This document shows positions 33,201 to 48,200 of a stretch of 64,000 bases of DNA, piece after piece. The notes under the pieces were generated by a model, which was not told the origin of the DNA, made no database searches, and was given only the letters and a program-made list of their open reading frames with translations. Within the stretch, counting starts at the first letter, position 1. Every line of letters starts with the position of its first letter. A program made the position numbers and the translations under genes. Source of the DNA: Girardinichthys multiradiatus (lineage: Eukaryota; Chordata; Actinopteri; Cyprinodontiformes; Goodeidae); NCBI RefSeq assembly GCF_021462225.1, contig NC_061806.1, positions 23,828,144-23,892,143 on the forward strand. The letters are read 5' to 3'.

Positions 33201-36200
33201 TACTTTTTTTTGCTCTGTTAGGAATAACCTTTATTAATATGCTCATAGCTGGTTTTCCCATTTATACTATAGTGAAATAAAATATAAGTTCTAATGTTTC
33301 GCTTTTGTTAAAATAGGATAAGAATGCTCATAGACACACAGTACAAGGATAAATGGCCCGAGGATTGTCATAAATGACCTGAAGCTGGGGCACTGGGGTT
33401 GATAGTGAAGCAGCTGATATAACTGGGTTGATTAGAAAGCTACAGCACACTTAGATTAAGGATGGACACCCGGTACTACACAATCTAACAGATAGACACC
33501 ACAATGGTGACACATAATCTACTGATAATCACTGAGGGACAGCACATCCATTGCATTGGAGTGCCAGATATAAAAACTATATGTGACCTTCTATCAGGGC
33601 TCTTCGTCATCCTCTAACAGACGGCGACAGTCCGAGACGGGAGCCTCAGCGCTGATCTCTGTAATCATTCCTCTGCCTTAATTTAGATTAAAGGAGCTAA
33701 AAGTTAGAAACTGTTTGAGAGTCGTTCCTTTAAGAGTCAACGTTAGATAGAGTGTGTGATTGCTTCTGGGGTTCAAGTACCGGAGGAGCTCCGAGGCGTC
33801 TGACCGCCAACAGGGTGTGGTAGCTTTGAACAGCTCGTCAGTCACTAAACATTTCACTACGCATGCAGTCAGGCTACCCATTGACCAGAAGTAAAAGAAG
33901 GTATTTTGTCTGCAGTTTATCTTAAATCTGAGAGAGAAATCATCAACAAAAATCCAATTTCACAGATTGAAGATAAACAAAAATCTGACATTTTTACAAG
34001 GATACATACAATTTATCCTAATGTGTAACAATACTGCTGCGTTTTTGTGTCATTTTAGCTATGTCTTTTCTGACTAATTCAGTGTTTTAAAACCAGTTGC
34101 CAATCAAGCATCTAGTCATAACTAGAGAAGCATCAATCAATCAGTCAGAGATTGCAAAAGAAGTTAGAGAAAACAAAAAATCAACAGGTCACACCTCAAT
34201 GAAACCTGGCCAGGATAAGCCTGATCGGTGCATCTCTAGTAATATCAGTCATACCCAAACAACTCACCAATGACTTCGAGCTCTGTCTGGATGGTGGTGC
34301 AAATGCCCGAACAAACGTAGTCGCCTCCCTCTCAACAGAGTGTCGCCTCTGAAGAGCCTGGTGCTTGTCTGGCTGAGAGGTGGCGGAGACGGGCAGGAAC
34401 TTCAGAGTTGCTAAAGAAAAGAAAACATTTAAATAGGAATGCATGAAAAGATTGAGGGTGTACCTGATAAATCAGATATGTGTACTAAAAACTCCTCTAT
34501 GTTAGATCATACGTTTCTTCTCTACAACAGCCTCAGGAGACGTGTCCTCCAATAAAGATGTGGACATACTGGAGCTGCTCTTTGTGGGCTCCTCCTGTCA
34601 ATCAGATAATACCAAACCTTTAGATTAAACTTAACATTGAAAGTCCAAATAAAGTCCAGAGATACTGACAAGTTGGTAGTTTTTCAGATTTTGTTCAGCA
34701 GAGTTCAGATCAGAAGAAGCCAGAAAACTCACATCAGATTCAGAGCTGTCCAGTTCAGCCAGCGTGGGCGCTTTGAGCAGCCTCTTCCTCTGGGTCAGCT
34801 GCTGTGCTCTTTGAGGGGTTCCTGTGATCCCACTGGCCAGAGAGTGGGTGCTGCCGGCCAACTTCCTCTGTCCATCAGGAGTGTCTGTGGGTCATAAATG
34901 CCTCATTCAGCCTTTTAAAAATCACTACTAAGGCAAATAATCCTGCTTACATTACAGAGAATCTCCACGATGATGGTGACTAAATGAAGCAGCAGTATGA
35001 GCGAGCAGTAAATGATTTACCTGAACTGCGAAACAAATCCTGAGGGGTGCTGATGCTTTTCCCTGCACCTGCAGATAAATTAAGCAAACATCACCTTCAG
35101 TTGGACCGCAAAGAGATATACATTTGTTCCAAACGTTGAACTATGGGATAGGACCAAGTGTGATGAGACCAGAGACTGTGCTGTAGTGCTCTACATTCAG
35201 GCATAAACAGGTTGTGCTAAAAGAACACAGGAGAAAGTACGTGAAGGAAAGCATCGCAAGCCCAGAGAAAGACGATGAGTGAAGCCACAGCGCAAAGGTT
35301 TACTCTCATCCTCCTGTGAGGATTAATGCCACCATCTACCTACATGTGAGGCAAGCCACCAACAGCGGCGTTACGTAATTTTCTCATATTAATCAGAGAG
35401 GGCAGATTAAAGTGACCAGGCTGCAGAGGCCGGGCAATGATTTATAAGCTCACCTCAGAATCTATCTCAGTAGTTGATTAAGAACTGCTTTCACATACAG
35501 GTCAGAAATGTACAAACACCAATTATGGACATGAATGTCAATTTTGGACTTTCGCTACTTTGCCAAGTTCTGGAAGAAAAACTAAACAGCACACTCAGAG
35601 GAAAGAAATTGATTCTAATGTTCAGGTACAATAAATACACTTTCAAACATAAATTTCTTCCTAATGTTGAACTACAGGATAGGACAGAGTGAGACGGAAC
35701 CAAAGACTGAGCTGCAGTGAGCACCGAGACTTAAGCTTGTTAGTGCCCTCAAACTGCTGGAACACCAGTGTCACTGTCCAGAGTGAAGACAGGGACAACC
35801 AAAATGATTTTTTGGAGAAAGCTTTACGCTCAGATGAGACAAAGATTGCGCTTTTTGGTCACAGTGTAAAAAAGTACATCAGGAGGAGTCAAGGTCTTTC
35901 AAACCGAAAAATCAGTGCACCAACTGTCAAGCATGGTGGTGGCAGCATCATGCTGTGGGGTTGTTCCACTTGCTGTGGTGCTGCACAGCACAAGGTAGAC
36001 GGAATAGTAATGGAGGAGGAGTATCTCCAACTTGTTCATTGCAAATGAAATCAACTGCTAGATTGTTGTAGTTGGGACACTGATCCCAAGCACACTAAAC
36101 TAAACTAAACTAAACTAAACTAAACTAAACTAAACTAAACTAAACTAAACTAAACTAAACTAAACTAAACTAAACTAAACTAAACTAAACTAAACTAAAA

Positions 36201-39200
36201 CGATTAGTTTCTAGCCTTTTTCCAAAGCCATAAAACTATGTCAGTGCCAGGAACAATCAGTTTAAATGAACTTTACCAAGTCTGATATAAAGAAGAGATC
36301 AAATATTTATCCAGATATTTACCACAAGCTTGTTAGAGGGACAAAAATATGTTGTTTCACAGCCAATTTGTGCACAAATTCTTTTTAAAAGAATAACTGA
36401 GTAAAAGCTGTATAATCAGCCCACTTGAGGAAAAAAAATCATTTAAATAAATTATTAAAACCTCAAAATGAAAGACATTTATGTCCATCATGAGAGCATG
36501 TAAACTTCTGACCAGAAGTCTGTGTATTATCTTCGTACATTATCACTAATATTACCTCCAAAACATAGGGAAAAACTTTTAAATGCCAGACATATTCAGA
36601 TTAAGTTGCTCTGTGTTGACTCAACCTCTCCACCGCTGCTTTTATCAGAGTAACCAGTGTGTCATATATACAACTGTACAAGACAGCTATGAAATTATAT
36701 TAAAACGTGTTACAGTCACGGAGAAAGAGAAGCTTATTCTAAAAACAGCCTGGAATGATGCACAAATGTTAAAATACGAACACAATGACTGTTTACCTGA
36801 TGAGTCAAAACTGTAAGACATGCTTAGAGGTCGCATGACTGACAGAGATGCCCATGTTTGGAGGAAATAAAAAGGAAAAAGAAAACGGAAGCAGAAGCAG
36901 AAGAAAATGGTTAAATGAACAGAGAAGTTAAATCGTAAATTTGGAAAGTTAGAACTTTAAATGATCTAAGCCCTCTAACCTCAGATTAACCTCAAGTGTT
37001 TCATAAAGCTGGATAGTTTTGCAGCAACTGATTCATGTTTGCTACTAACAGGAAAACTGGCTTGTGACTTGCATCGCCCATTTTGTGTTGTCAATAAAAT
37101 TGTATTACTTTAAGGCAAAATACAATACTTCTGTAAAGTCTCCATCTCAATATTTCAGACTCAAGTTTCCAGGTTGTTTTCTGACTGTTCTCATAATAAT
37201 CTGAACATCTGAGAACAAAATGACAAATAAATTCATGATGAAAAACAAGTTAAGGCTCAGTGCAAGTCACTGCAATCCTTGATTAAACACTCTGACATTT
37301 CTAGATAAATTAGCAAGATAAATCAAGATGGATGTGGTTAAAAGTGGGTAGCAGCCATGCACTAAGTTAACATCCCTTTCCTTAAGAATGTGTTCCAGTC
37401 AGCAGAGACATATTGGCTGATCAAATATGCTTGTATGCCAGGCTGTAAACATCATTTTTGTGATAGTGCGCCTCACCTAGGCGGTTCCTTCGAATCATAT
37501 CTGGTGAAACCGGCCGGAGCTTCCTCTCAGCTTTGATGTCTTCCAGCAGTCGCTCGTGGAGGCTCCGAGGACGTGGAGGATGGGGCTTGAGCTTACGAGC
37601 TGAAACCTGAAAAGCACCAGAGGTGAGGTTTTGATAGAAATGAACACCAAAATAAAGTTTCACTGAGAAATACTTTTTATGGCATCAATTCATCCAGTTA
37701 CTCTGGAGTTACTTAAAGTACAGATTGTTTTTTTAAGGTTCCTCATCATCTACACTTTTTTTAGGTTAGTCTGCACCTTTACCCCCATCTTCGTCTTATG
37801 CACCCTTCTTTTCAGCTCAAACGAACAGTTGTTTTACAGGATTTAGGTCTGGAGACAAAGATGTTCCTGCAAGAAGGTTGACTCTTTGTCTGGTGCATTT
37901 GGCTCATTATGAAGCAAAAAGACCAAATGACAAGCTATGTTAGGTGTTCTGACAGACGGTGTCAGAAGAAAAACAGGCCCACAGCATCACGGATCCTCCA
38001 CCGTTGTTAACAGTGTTCATGAGGTGCCTTTCCAACTTTTATAAGAATTCTTTAGGAGGCTGAAAAGAGTTTGTCTAGTGATATTGAAAAAGTATCAACA
38101 CATATTTGCGAAACTATGTTATAAAGCTGGATTTTTTTTGTTTTTACATTTTTCATGTGAGATTGTGCTACTATAATAAAGAATTAATTTATTGTACGGC
38201 CTTTTACACATTGTTACCATGGGTAAGTGTGAAAGGTGCTGTATTGGCAGTATTCTCAAATAAATATCTAGTACTACACTATATTTCGAGCTACTTACTG
38301 GGTTAAGAGGAGGCCGTGATCTGATGAATTCAAGAATGATCTCATGTGCGCTCTTCTTTAACCGTGGAGGGATGTCTCCATTCACCTGGAACAGCATCAC
38401 CCAAATAAGACAATAATGTTTAAATAATGTGGTCACATAAAAAAAAACAAGAAGTACTGTAAGAGAAAACCCCTCACCAAGACTTTTCTCAGCTTATAGC
38501 GTTTGGAGCGGATGTCGTCCATCAGCATCTCGTACGGCGTGAGCTGGTATTCTATGGGCAGCGGGTTGTACAGCCGCTCCTGGACCTTCTTTAACTTTAC
38601 ACCGTTTCGTAGATCGCGCATCACCTGCACCCAGAAGCAGGCCTGTGTGGAATATGTTTAATACAGGTCTGTTACACAGCAGTTTTGCATTTACCACCAC
38701 ATGAACATAGTTTAAAGTTACCAGCGTGTCGTGGAGAGAGTCTATATTTTTCTTACCCAGTCAGCATTTTGCAGCTCATTGAGGTCTTTCTCAGGCTCCT
38801 CCTGAGTCTCACCTCCCATCTTCCGAAGGTTCTAGTCGACAAAACAAATAAAAAAAATATATAAATAAAATGAAACATGTCATTCAAAGCACAGCCAAAC
38901 ATTATGCTGAACTCATGGGCAAACTGGCTATGTTTTCACAGCGAACAGGTTGTGTAAGGAGTTTATGCTGTCTCACGTGATCCTGTCGATAACCATCCCA
39001 CCCTGTGTCAACAGCGCACCAGAGAAAATAAAATAATCAAATTGTCTTTAATGACAATGTCTGTCTGCTGTATGAGCTACCATCAGTTCTGTTTTTGAAA
39101 TGTCAGCGGTTAAACATGCTTAACATTTCCATTCTGTCTTCTTAAGAGTCTAAGCAAAATGTCAGAATGCTATGATTTGAGGTGATTTTGTTTTTCGGCA

Positions 39201-42200
39201 AATTCTCTGCCATTTTTTAGGTCCACTTTGAGGTCTTAAAACAATAAAACAAATCTATGATGAAGCTCAATGCTGGAGTTTCAATACATGTGGTTCCCAA
39301 GCACGTTTTCCATGAACAAAACTCCATATAGCAGTCTCCTCCATTACAATCTCCATCCAGCAGAGTTCCAATGCCAATTTTTAAAAGGGAATATGCAAAA
39401 AAAATCCTCAAAGAACTTAAGCCAGGGCCTGCAATACGCGCAAAAACTAAAGACTGAAAAACTGGACAGAAATATTAAACAATGTCCCTGAGAACAAATT
39501 CTGTAAATAAATCCTTTTTTTCCATATTCTAATTTGTTTTTCCATACTTATCCAGGCCTGGAAATCCCTAAATCAAATTCCTTATTTTCTAATATTATTA
39601 CAGAATGTGTATGAACCCTGTATGCATTATTTTTTTATTGATTCCTGCTCAAATGTCCCTATCTTCACACCTCATTTATTAAGACAATCCCTGTTTCCCG
39701 TTAACACAAATCAAAACACATTTAAATTTGCATTTCTTCCTGGACCCTCTGACAAGACGAGGGGACTCTATCAAAACAAGCTGATGGAAACATCACAAAG
39801 AAGAGAAACAGTGAGGTAACATAACATTTGCATGTCTGTGTAATTATCAAACGCATTTACGTTGTAAAGCAGGTCCCCTGTAACTGGCTTTAATGAGGTT
39901 AAACTGATTCTGTAAGTATACTGTGTGTTACTTAAGGCTGTTTGGATGAATTGTGCCTGCAGTTGTAGATAAAGTGTGATGTACACTACAAACATAGTTA
40001 CCAAAAGTTAATTTAATCAGTAAAAGAACAAGAAATGTATCTGGTATTTATTTTTAAAGCTGACTCCTCCTTCTGTTTGATTAGGCTCTTATTTTCTGCC
40101 AGACAGGTTTTCTCTCCAACCGTTTCATTTTCTTCACACTCCACCCAAATCTGCTACATCTATGTGAATTAAACCTGGTTATGGCTTCATTTTGTCGTAT
40201 AATTGTTTAAAGATGTTATTTAGATGATTGATTAACAGCCGTCACAAACAGAGCTGATTGTTTTTTACCAGTTTCTGACCGACTGACACAAGGAGGCCAC
40301 AGAATGAAGACACACCCAGCGCTGTAGTCGAGCTCTCATACTGGCCCAGGATTGTTTGGTTTGTTTGTTTGTTTGTTTTTTGACTGCATTGTTTCCAGAG
40401 CGGTAAACGTCAGTTGATAAAGATAGTTCAGGACTTTCTCAGAATGTCTTATCTGTTTAGTGACTTTGCAGTTTTTCCTGTTGCTTTCACACTTTGGTTG
40501 AAAGGCTGTTTTTTAAGGGTGAAAGAGTATGATTCAGACCCAAAACTACTGGGAAGGTAAACATGAGCAATGGTTACTGGAAGTCTGAGGAAGGCGGCCA
40601 TCTTTTCCGAGCTCCTAATTGATCACGTCAGTTCGGTTAAACTAATTCAGAGATTTGATCAAGTGTTAAAAGAGGTCCAACATTTTTTACTGAATGTGAT
40701 CATCTTCACCAGAGTTGCAGTCTGGTAGGCTTCCAGATGTTTCTTACCTCCTTGGCACATTTAATCTTCTCCAGAAAAGTGTGCAGCTCCCTTGTCTCGG
40801 CATAAAGAGCCCTGCACACCGCCTGGTAATGGTTTGGAGCATCAGATGGGCTCGGCAGGTGGGATGAACATATCTACAGGAGGAAAAATTTATATATATA
40901 TATATAGACATTCAAAAAGTAAATATTGTCCCATATCATTAGGGGGTAAAATAATATGTAAAACAAATGGATCTGTGTGCATTTGACTTTACCCTGTGCA
41001 GGTTTCTTCACAGTATATTTTACTTTGGCTACAGAGATTGTGCTGTTATTGTTTTCCAATGTATTCATCTCTTAGCAATACAAAATAATGTATTATTATC
41101 TTTAGGAATATAATACTAAGTACAACTAGGTATTATAGTCAGAAATGGACCAGTGAGTTTATTTTATTTTGTTCAATTTTATTTTTGTTTATTTTATTTG
41201 TGACCTACAAATTTAGCTTCAAAGTACAAACATATTAATATTCATTATGTTTAGAAAAATGTGACCAAAAGAGAAAAAAAAAACAAGTGCTGCAGGTTTC
41301 TTAACAGAAGAAATTGTTTTTCATTTATTAGAATGTGAAAACAAGATTAGCCCCATTTATGCATCCAAGATAAAGCAACGTTTTTACAGTCTGAGCCAAT
41401 CAAGAGATAACTGTCTGATTTCAAAAGATTGGTCTGTCAGTCGAGACGCCAACCTGAAAAATTGTTAAAGTCAGACAGGAAGACATTTTTATCTCTAACA
41501 CCAAGCTGGTAACATCACTGAAACCACAAAAACTGAAAGATATCAAAGCTGAACCTGATGATCCAGTTAGGGCACCAATCTCTGCCTAGCTTTTCCCATA
41601 CTTCCATTTAAGGCTGTGGCCTTTCAGATATTTCAGTGTTTGTACAGGTGGAACAAAGGCCGATTGCCAGAGAAAAGTATGTGTCACTAAATGATGTCCG
41701 ACTGAACAAAGACGGGAACCAGACCGATGACATATTTTCGTGACTGTCGGGTGGGCGTGGTCTGGAATGACTCGGCAAATTGTTTCTCACAGGTAAATGA
41801 CTCCTGACAAGTGAAAGTACCTACAGCATGGCTGCATGAGGTTTGCTGTTCTTATCAAAAACAATTCAGACCTTAGTTGTTGTTTTTTTTAACTCCACCT
41901 TTTACATTTTTGTAACCTGAGTCTTCTTACAGAATGGCGAACTTTAACTTCATTAATTACAATGAGCTTCCATAAAGTAACTCTGCACACAACGTTTGTG
42001 TAACAGTTACTAGACCTGGCTTTGGATCATGACTTAATAAGTCAAACAAACATAAAATTGGAACAACATCTAAACAACAGATCTGCATCTTATGTGAGAG
42101 GCTAATGCAGGAAGTCCTCAGCTCGCTCTATTTCGTGAAAGCAATGAGAAAACCCATTCAGCATTCCAGAGTCCAGCTGGTCATTTTCTTTCTATATCAC

Positions 42201-45200
42201 GCCTCACCGCACCTTCAACGACACGACTCAACACTATGCGACTATAAGAAGGGGGGTAGCTTAGGGAAGATGGAAGATCTTAACCAACCAAGCCACAGAA
42301 ACAAGATTCAGATTACTGAAGGAATTATAAAGTCCGCTTTAACTTAACAGCCCCAATATTTGAATCCCAGATCAGGTTTATTACATGGAAGAACTGGATT
42401 CTGGCATTTCTAACCTTCTCCCCTAAACAACAGGGTGTTTACATAGCTTTATTGCCTTTTACACCCAGCAGCTACTTAGGGGACCTTACGGTGTGACGAC
42501 CCCCAACGGGGGAACGTCTTTAAACCTGGGGCGGGTATAATGTGTTGCTGCTCTGCTCTGTTCTCAACTCTAACATCTCCATTATAAACTGACAAACATC
42601 CATGACACAAGCACAATAATAAATCATTAGGTTAATTATAGAAGGAGGAGTTTGAGGATTCTGGACCATGAGAGCTGGCAAACAAAGAACCTTCTCATGA
42701 CTAAACAAGGATACCTGCACCAGATCAGTCTGTAACGAAGGTCGGCTGCTACATGTAAACATTTAAAGATCTGTGCATCAACGAAAGCAAGTTAAATTTC
42801 TTTTTAGCAGTTAAATTTGACTTCCCTGCAGTGATATCACATGTAATGGAGGAATGCATTTTTTTTAGTCTGAAAAATTCAAAGATTTTAAGCTCTGAAA
42901 AAGTGGATTCGAAATTTCACATTTTGTTACGTTTCAATTAAATGTAAATAAGATTCAAGGGATATGACTCTGCCAGGGTACTGCCAAGATGAGATACTGA
43001 ACAATGTAGGTGGAAAACTTGCTTGTTTGAGAAAAACAAATCTTATATATTCGGTTTAAAGCTGTATTGACAAAATCTATTTTTTTTTTAAGGTTATGTT
43101 TGTTTAAGCAATAAGTTTTGTTTACAATGAAGTGAAATCAGTTAGTTTAAAGGGGGGAGTGGTCACTAGTTTGCAGTCTGGTGAGCATAGCAGAGCTAGT
43201 TTTGCAGGCTGCATGGCTGACATCTAGGCCGGGTTAAATGATCTTATTTACAGGTCCCAACTCCCTGAACAAGGGATTAACACTAGAGTAAGAACTAATT
43301 TTACAGGGACTTAAAGCTCTTATGTAGCAATATAATTTTCAGAGGCAGAGAGACTTTTGGAGGTTTGATTTTTAAAGGCGGAACATGGCCTCATTCAAAG
43401 AAAAAGAAAAACCCCGTATCCACATTCATCAGTCTCAACTCACCAAGATGATGTCTCTATAACTCTGGATGCTGCTCACTGCGCTGTCGGACGTTACGGA
43501 GACAAGCTCTTCATCCCCGTTGTCTTCCTCGCACTCGTCCTCCGTGGCTTCGTAGCCCTCATCAGGGGGGTCGCTCTCCATTTCCTTTGTGTTAGTCATC
43601 ATATCGATCAGTCGCTCCAATGGGGGGCTGAGCTCTCTCTCTTCGTTCTCTTTGAGCCCATAATCCAGAGCTTTGTAGATCATGACACCCAGGGAGTCAA
43701 TAACCTGCAAAAGGACGTTGGAAGAAATTATTTGTATGAATCAATTAAGTGCCATCTTTTTTTCCCAATTGCCAACTTTATTCAGAAGTACACGTTTCAC
43801 ATTTAACTATAGAGCAACTAAATAATTTCCTAATGTCAGCTGAAGCTTGTTTACTTGCTGTGAAGCACACCACCACTATGATCTTTAAAGCTGACAACAG
43901 GTTTACGTTCTGTCCTGTCTGCACACCCGCATTGAGCGATCTCACTGTGTGTCTGTCTTGGAACAACCAGAGCTCATTTTAGTGAATATCTTAAGTCTCC
44001 TGGTTCCCTCAACATTTTGTATTTTTTTATATTATTTTTGCATAACTTTGGCTGACTTAATGAAAATTCCTGAAAAAAATGTGGCCAATTTGTGTATTTT
44101 GGGGAAGAAATTTCATCTTTAACATTTTTTGCTGGGGTTTTTCATGTCTTAAATATGTCTTTTAAACTAAATAGAGCAACTGGTGTCCCTTCTGCATGGT
44201 TTTTGTCTTATTGTCTCTAATTTAAAATGCAGCTTTTAAATTTGTTTTATTCCCTTGTGATGGAATCCTATCAAGATTGTATATTTCATAGATTTCCACA
44301 GGGTGAAGATATTTATACTATGACAACACACATACAACTTTCAGGGTTGGTACACTTTTCCCACAGTAAAATTCAAGTACTTTTCAAGGTAAATTTTCAA
44401 ATGTTTCCAGCACCAAACTTTGGACCAGTCTGTATCTCTGTGAGCCTTTTCTTCAATTAGCTTTATACCTACAGCACACAGAGCGCTCACTATGTGAAGG
44501 GAACCTATCAACATTTACAAATACAGTGGAACATATTAAATTTCGGCAGGTTATTTGGCAGTATTAATATGAAAAGGACAAATAGGCAGAAGGAGGCCAG
44601 AGGACATCAGAGGAGCAGCACGCATGACAGACCCCTGCTGAGCCACAGCTAATTTTTGCGCAATTAAGCCTTTAACTAACAACCTTTAAAATAAAAATGT
44701 TTTGTTGTTTTTTGTCATTTTTAAGTACAGTATACAGCGGTCATTAAAACGACAATCTCCTGGCATGCTGTTTTCTCCCGCTCTCCTAGCAAGACACAGT
44801 TACCCTGAAAGTAGGTCTGATTCATAGCTATACCAGAGGATGCCGCCAGTCCAGCGGATGGTCTTTTCATCGGGTGATGTCTGCTGCTCACACACGGGTA
44901 TTACCAAAAGGACTTTATATAGAAATCAACCACTTTCCAAACCTTGAAAACATCTTGTTAAAATTCAACCTCTTTTACATTTTTCAAGCACCTGTCTGAA
45001 CCCTGGACTTTACAGACATGCGCATCTCTTTCCACCTTTTGTTGCCTCCAACGGACCCAGACGGAGCTCAAACCAAAGGGTTAAATGACACCATGGCTGT
45101 TTAGAAAAGAGGGCACCCGTTGTGACGTTACAGCGTACTTGCATGACCTGTTTGCTAGAGACATGATGTTCAAAGAGGAAGGCGTCCAAACAAAACGCGG

Positions 45201-48200
45201 CATTCCATATGTTCAGGAACAGCCAAGCACCTGCCAGGAGTCTGGGAGAGTGCTGTGCTGAAGGGAAGGTTGTTGACTGAGCATGTTCAAAATCATTAAC
45301 TTTAACAACCCTGAAGGGTGTTTCTCATAACTTCGTCTGCAAACCAAAAAACTTATACCTGAGTTCTGTCAAGTAATGCAGTATTTGTTTGGGACTTATA
45401 AGGATTCATGTATCTTAACAAGAAACAGCTAATTCTTTATAATATTTGCATTCCATTACTAGGCTGATTTTAAATAACTATTGCACAAGCCAGAGTTCCA
45501 ACATAGTTCCCAATTCAAAAATGTTTCATTTATAGATTGAGATCTAAGACACCGATTAAATAGAGACACATTGCATGGACATAACAGCATAACAGCAGGG
45601 AAAACGGCAGGAAATTTTTTGTTATTTCCATTTTAATTTTCCCCTGAACTTAGTACCAGTATGGGGTGCATCAAATGTGACTCAGTAAAGTTGCATTTCA
45701 TACAATCATGTAAACATGCATGACATTGCAACATCATCATGTCATCAGCATAGAGATGCATCGGTAACAATCCAGCTAAAGCTGTACAATATATTGATTT
45801 GCATTCGGCATTGCAATTTTAATCAGTGAAATATCTCAATGGCAAAGGACTGCTTAGATGCAAGGCTAAATGGTGGAATATTTTAGGTAGGGATAGGCAT
45901 TTATTGTATTGTTAGAAATCTCATCATGATAGGAATTTGGATATACTGGGACAGCAATAAATTCCAAATATTGAGGTTTGAAACCCCAAACGTGGCGCTT
46001 TTGTCGGAATTGTTATTTTAACAATTTTCTCCACTGTTGGTTCCATGAAAGTGTCAATAAATATCAATAAATTGGAAAATATGCTTAAATGCAGTTATTG
46101 TGTACAGTTGTGACTCTTTATGTAACTAGTTTACTAAAGAAGCCTGTTTAAAAACGTGTATCTTTTTAAGAGCAGGGTTTGTGTTTGTGAGGTTATGACG
46201 GCACGTCCACCTAACAGAAGGTTACCTCTATTTGAAAATGTATAACTCTTAGACTTGTAAAATAACAACGGGAATATCATATTATAAATATAGCTAATTT
46301 ATAGCTTAGTTTTTGATCTTTCGCTTATTTAACATGCAAGGATAAAATAAGCAGTTTTAAGCTTTCGTTGGCATCGAACTCAGACTCAGTTTTAGAACCA
46401 AAGCTCCAGTCTGAAGCCATGACTTAAAGCTACTCAGATACCCAAACACTGTATGGTTGCCATTTTTAATTTTCTTAATAAGTTTGCATTAGCAGACACA
46501 TGTATCATCCTTCTTTTCATTTAGCCCCATAAACTAGCTTTTATGTATCAAGAAAGCACAATCTAAATGCTAAATCTATGAACATACATTTGCAAAACTG
46601 GCATTAACAGATAAAATTTTGCTTTCCTTCCCTACATGCTACGTCATGCATTTTCCATAAAAAGCAATGCTTACATGAGTAAGTTGTAATCAAATTGTTA
46701 TCAAGAAATTGTGTAAAAGAAAAGGTTACACTAACTAAGTGTGCATTTATCTGTATGCTTTCGGTAACTCAAGAATGAAATATTAAACTAAAGGAGTGAT
46801 TTAGCAAATCAAAGACACAGGTTGTAGATTAAGTATAAAACATCTGATTTTTATCTTTTACAAAACATAATAAAAAAAAGTCAGAATTTCAACCATTTGT
46901 TCATGTTCATTTCTTTTTTTTTTTCAAATACTTATTCATTTTTCAAGCAACCTGGAAAATTATAGAAGCATGTTCCAGACTAGAACAATTTAACAAATAA
47001 TAGTTATAACAAAAAAAAAAACATTTTTAAAGAAGGGAGGGGATGACACAGCTCTGCATAAACTGAGCTAAATACAGGTCCTTCTCAAAATATTAGCATA
47101 TTGTGATAAAGTTCATTATTTTCCATAATGTAATGATGAAAATTTAACATTCATATATTTTAGATTCATTGCACACTAACTGAGATATTTCAGGTCTTTT
47201 ATGGTCTTAATACGGATGATTTTGGCATACAGCTCATGAAAACACAAAATTCCTATCTCACAAAATTAGCATATCATTAAAAGGGTCTCTAAACGAGCTA
47301 TGAACCTAATCATCTGAATCAACGAGTTAACTCTAAACACCTGCAAAAGATTCCTGAGGCCTTTAAAACTCCCAGCCTGGTTCATCACTCAAAACCCCAA
47401 TCATGGGTAAGACTGCCGACCTGACTGCTGTCCAGAAGGCCACTATTGACACCATCAAGCAAGAGGGTAAGACACAGAAAGACATTTCTGAACAAATAGG
47501 CTGTTCCCAGAGTGCTGTATCAAGGCACCTCAGTGGGAAGTCTGTGGGAAGGAAAAAGTGTGGCAGAAAACGCTGCACAACGAGAAGAGGTGACCGGACC
47601 CTGAGGAAGATTGTGGAGAAGGGCCGATTCCAGACCTTGGGGGACCTGCAGGAAGCAGTGGACTGAGTCTGGAGTAGAAACATCCAGAGCCACCAGTGCA
47701 CAGGCGTGTGCAGGAAATGGGCTACAGGGTGCCGCATTCCCCAGGTCAAGCCACTTTTGAACCAGAAACAGCGACAGAAGCGCCTGACCTGGGCTACAGA
47801 GAAGCAGCACTGGACTGTTGCTCAGTGGTCCAAAGTACTTTTTTCGGATGAAAGCAAATTCTGCATGTCATTCGGAAATCAAGGTGCCAGAGTCTGGAGG
47901 AAGACTGGGGAGAAGGAAATGCCAAAATGCCAGAAGTCCAGTGTCAAGTACCCACAGTCAGTGATGGTCTGGGGTGCCGTGTCAGCTGCTGGTGTTGGTC
48001 CACTGTGTTTTATCAAGGGCAGGGTCAATGCAGCTAGCTATCAGGAGATTTTGGAGCACTTCATGCTTCCATCTGCTGAAAAGCTTTATGGAGATGAAGA
48101 TTTCATTTTTCAGCACGACCTGGCACCTGCTCAGTGCCAAAACCACTGGTAAATGGTTTACTGACCATGGTATCACTGTGCTCAATTGGCCTGCCAACTC

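Noticed and set aside
33678..33881. 67-codon minus-strand frame in a spire1 intron, considered as the long Spire1C exon
   Set aside because: No convincing acceptor or donor was seen at its borders and I could not match its residues to Spire1C.
36797..36810. 14-nt microexon-like segment (TCTTACAG|..CATCAG|GTAAAC) on the minus strand in spire1
   Set aside because: It would enter in phase 1 and leave in phase 0, which breaks the frame into the 35021-35068 exon. That exon joins directly and correctly to 37477-37606.
40357..40382. (TTTG)n and other short simple repeats (TA near 40890, AC near 59602, ATCT near 63325)
   Set aside because: Ordinary short microsatellites with no link to a gene feature.
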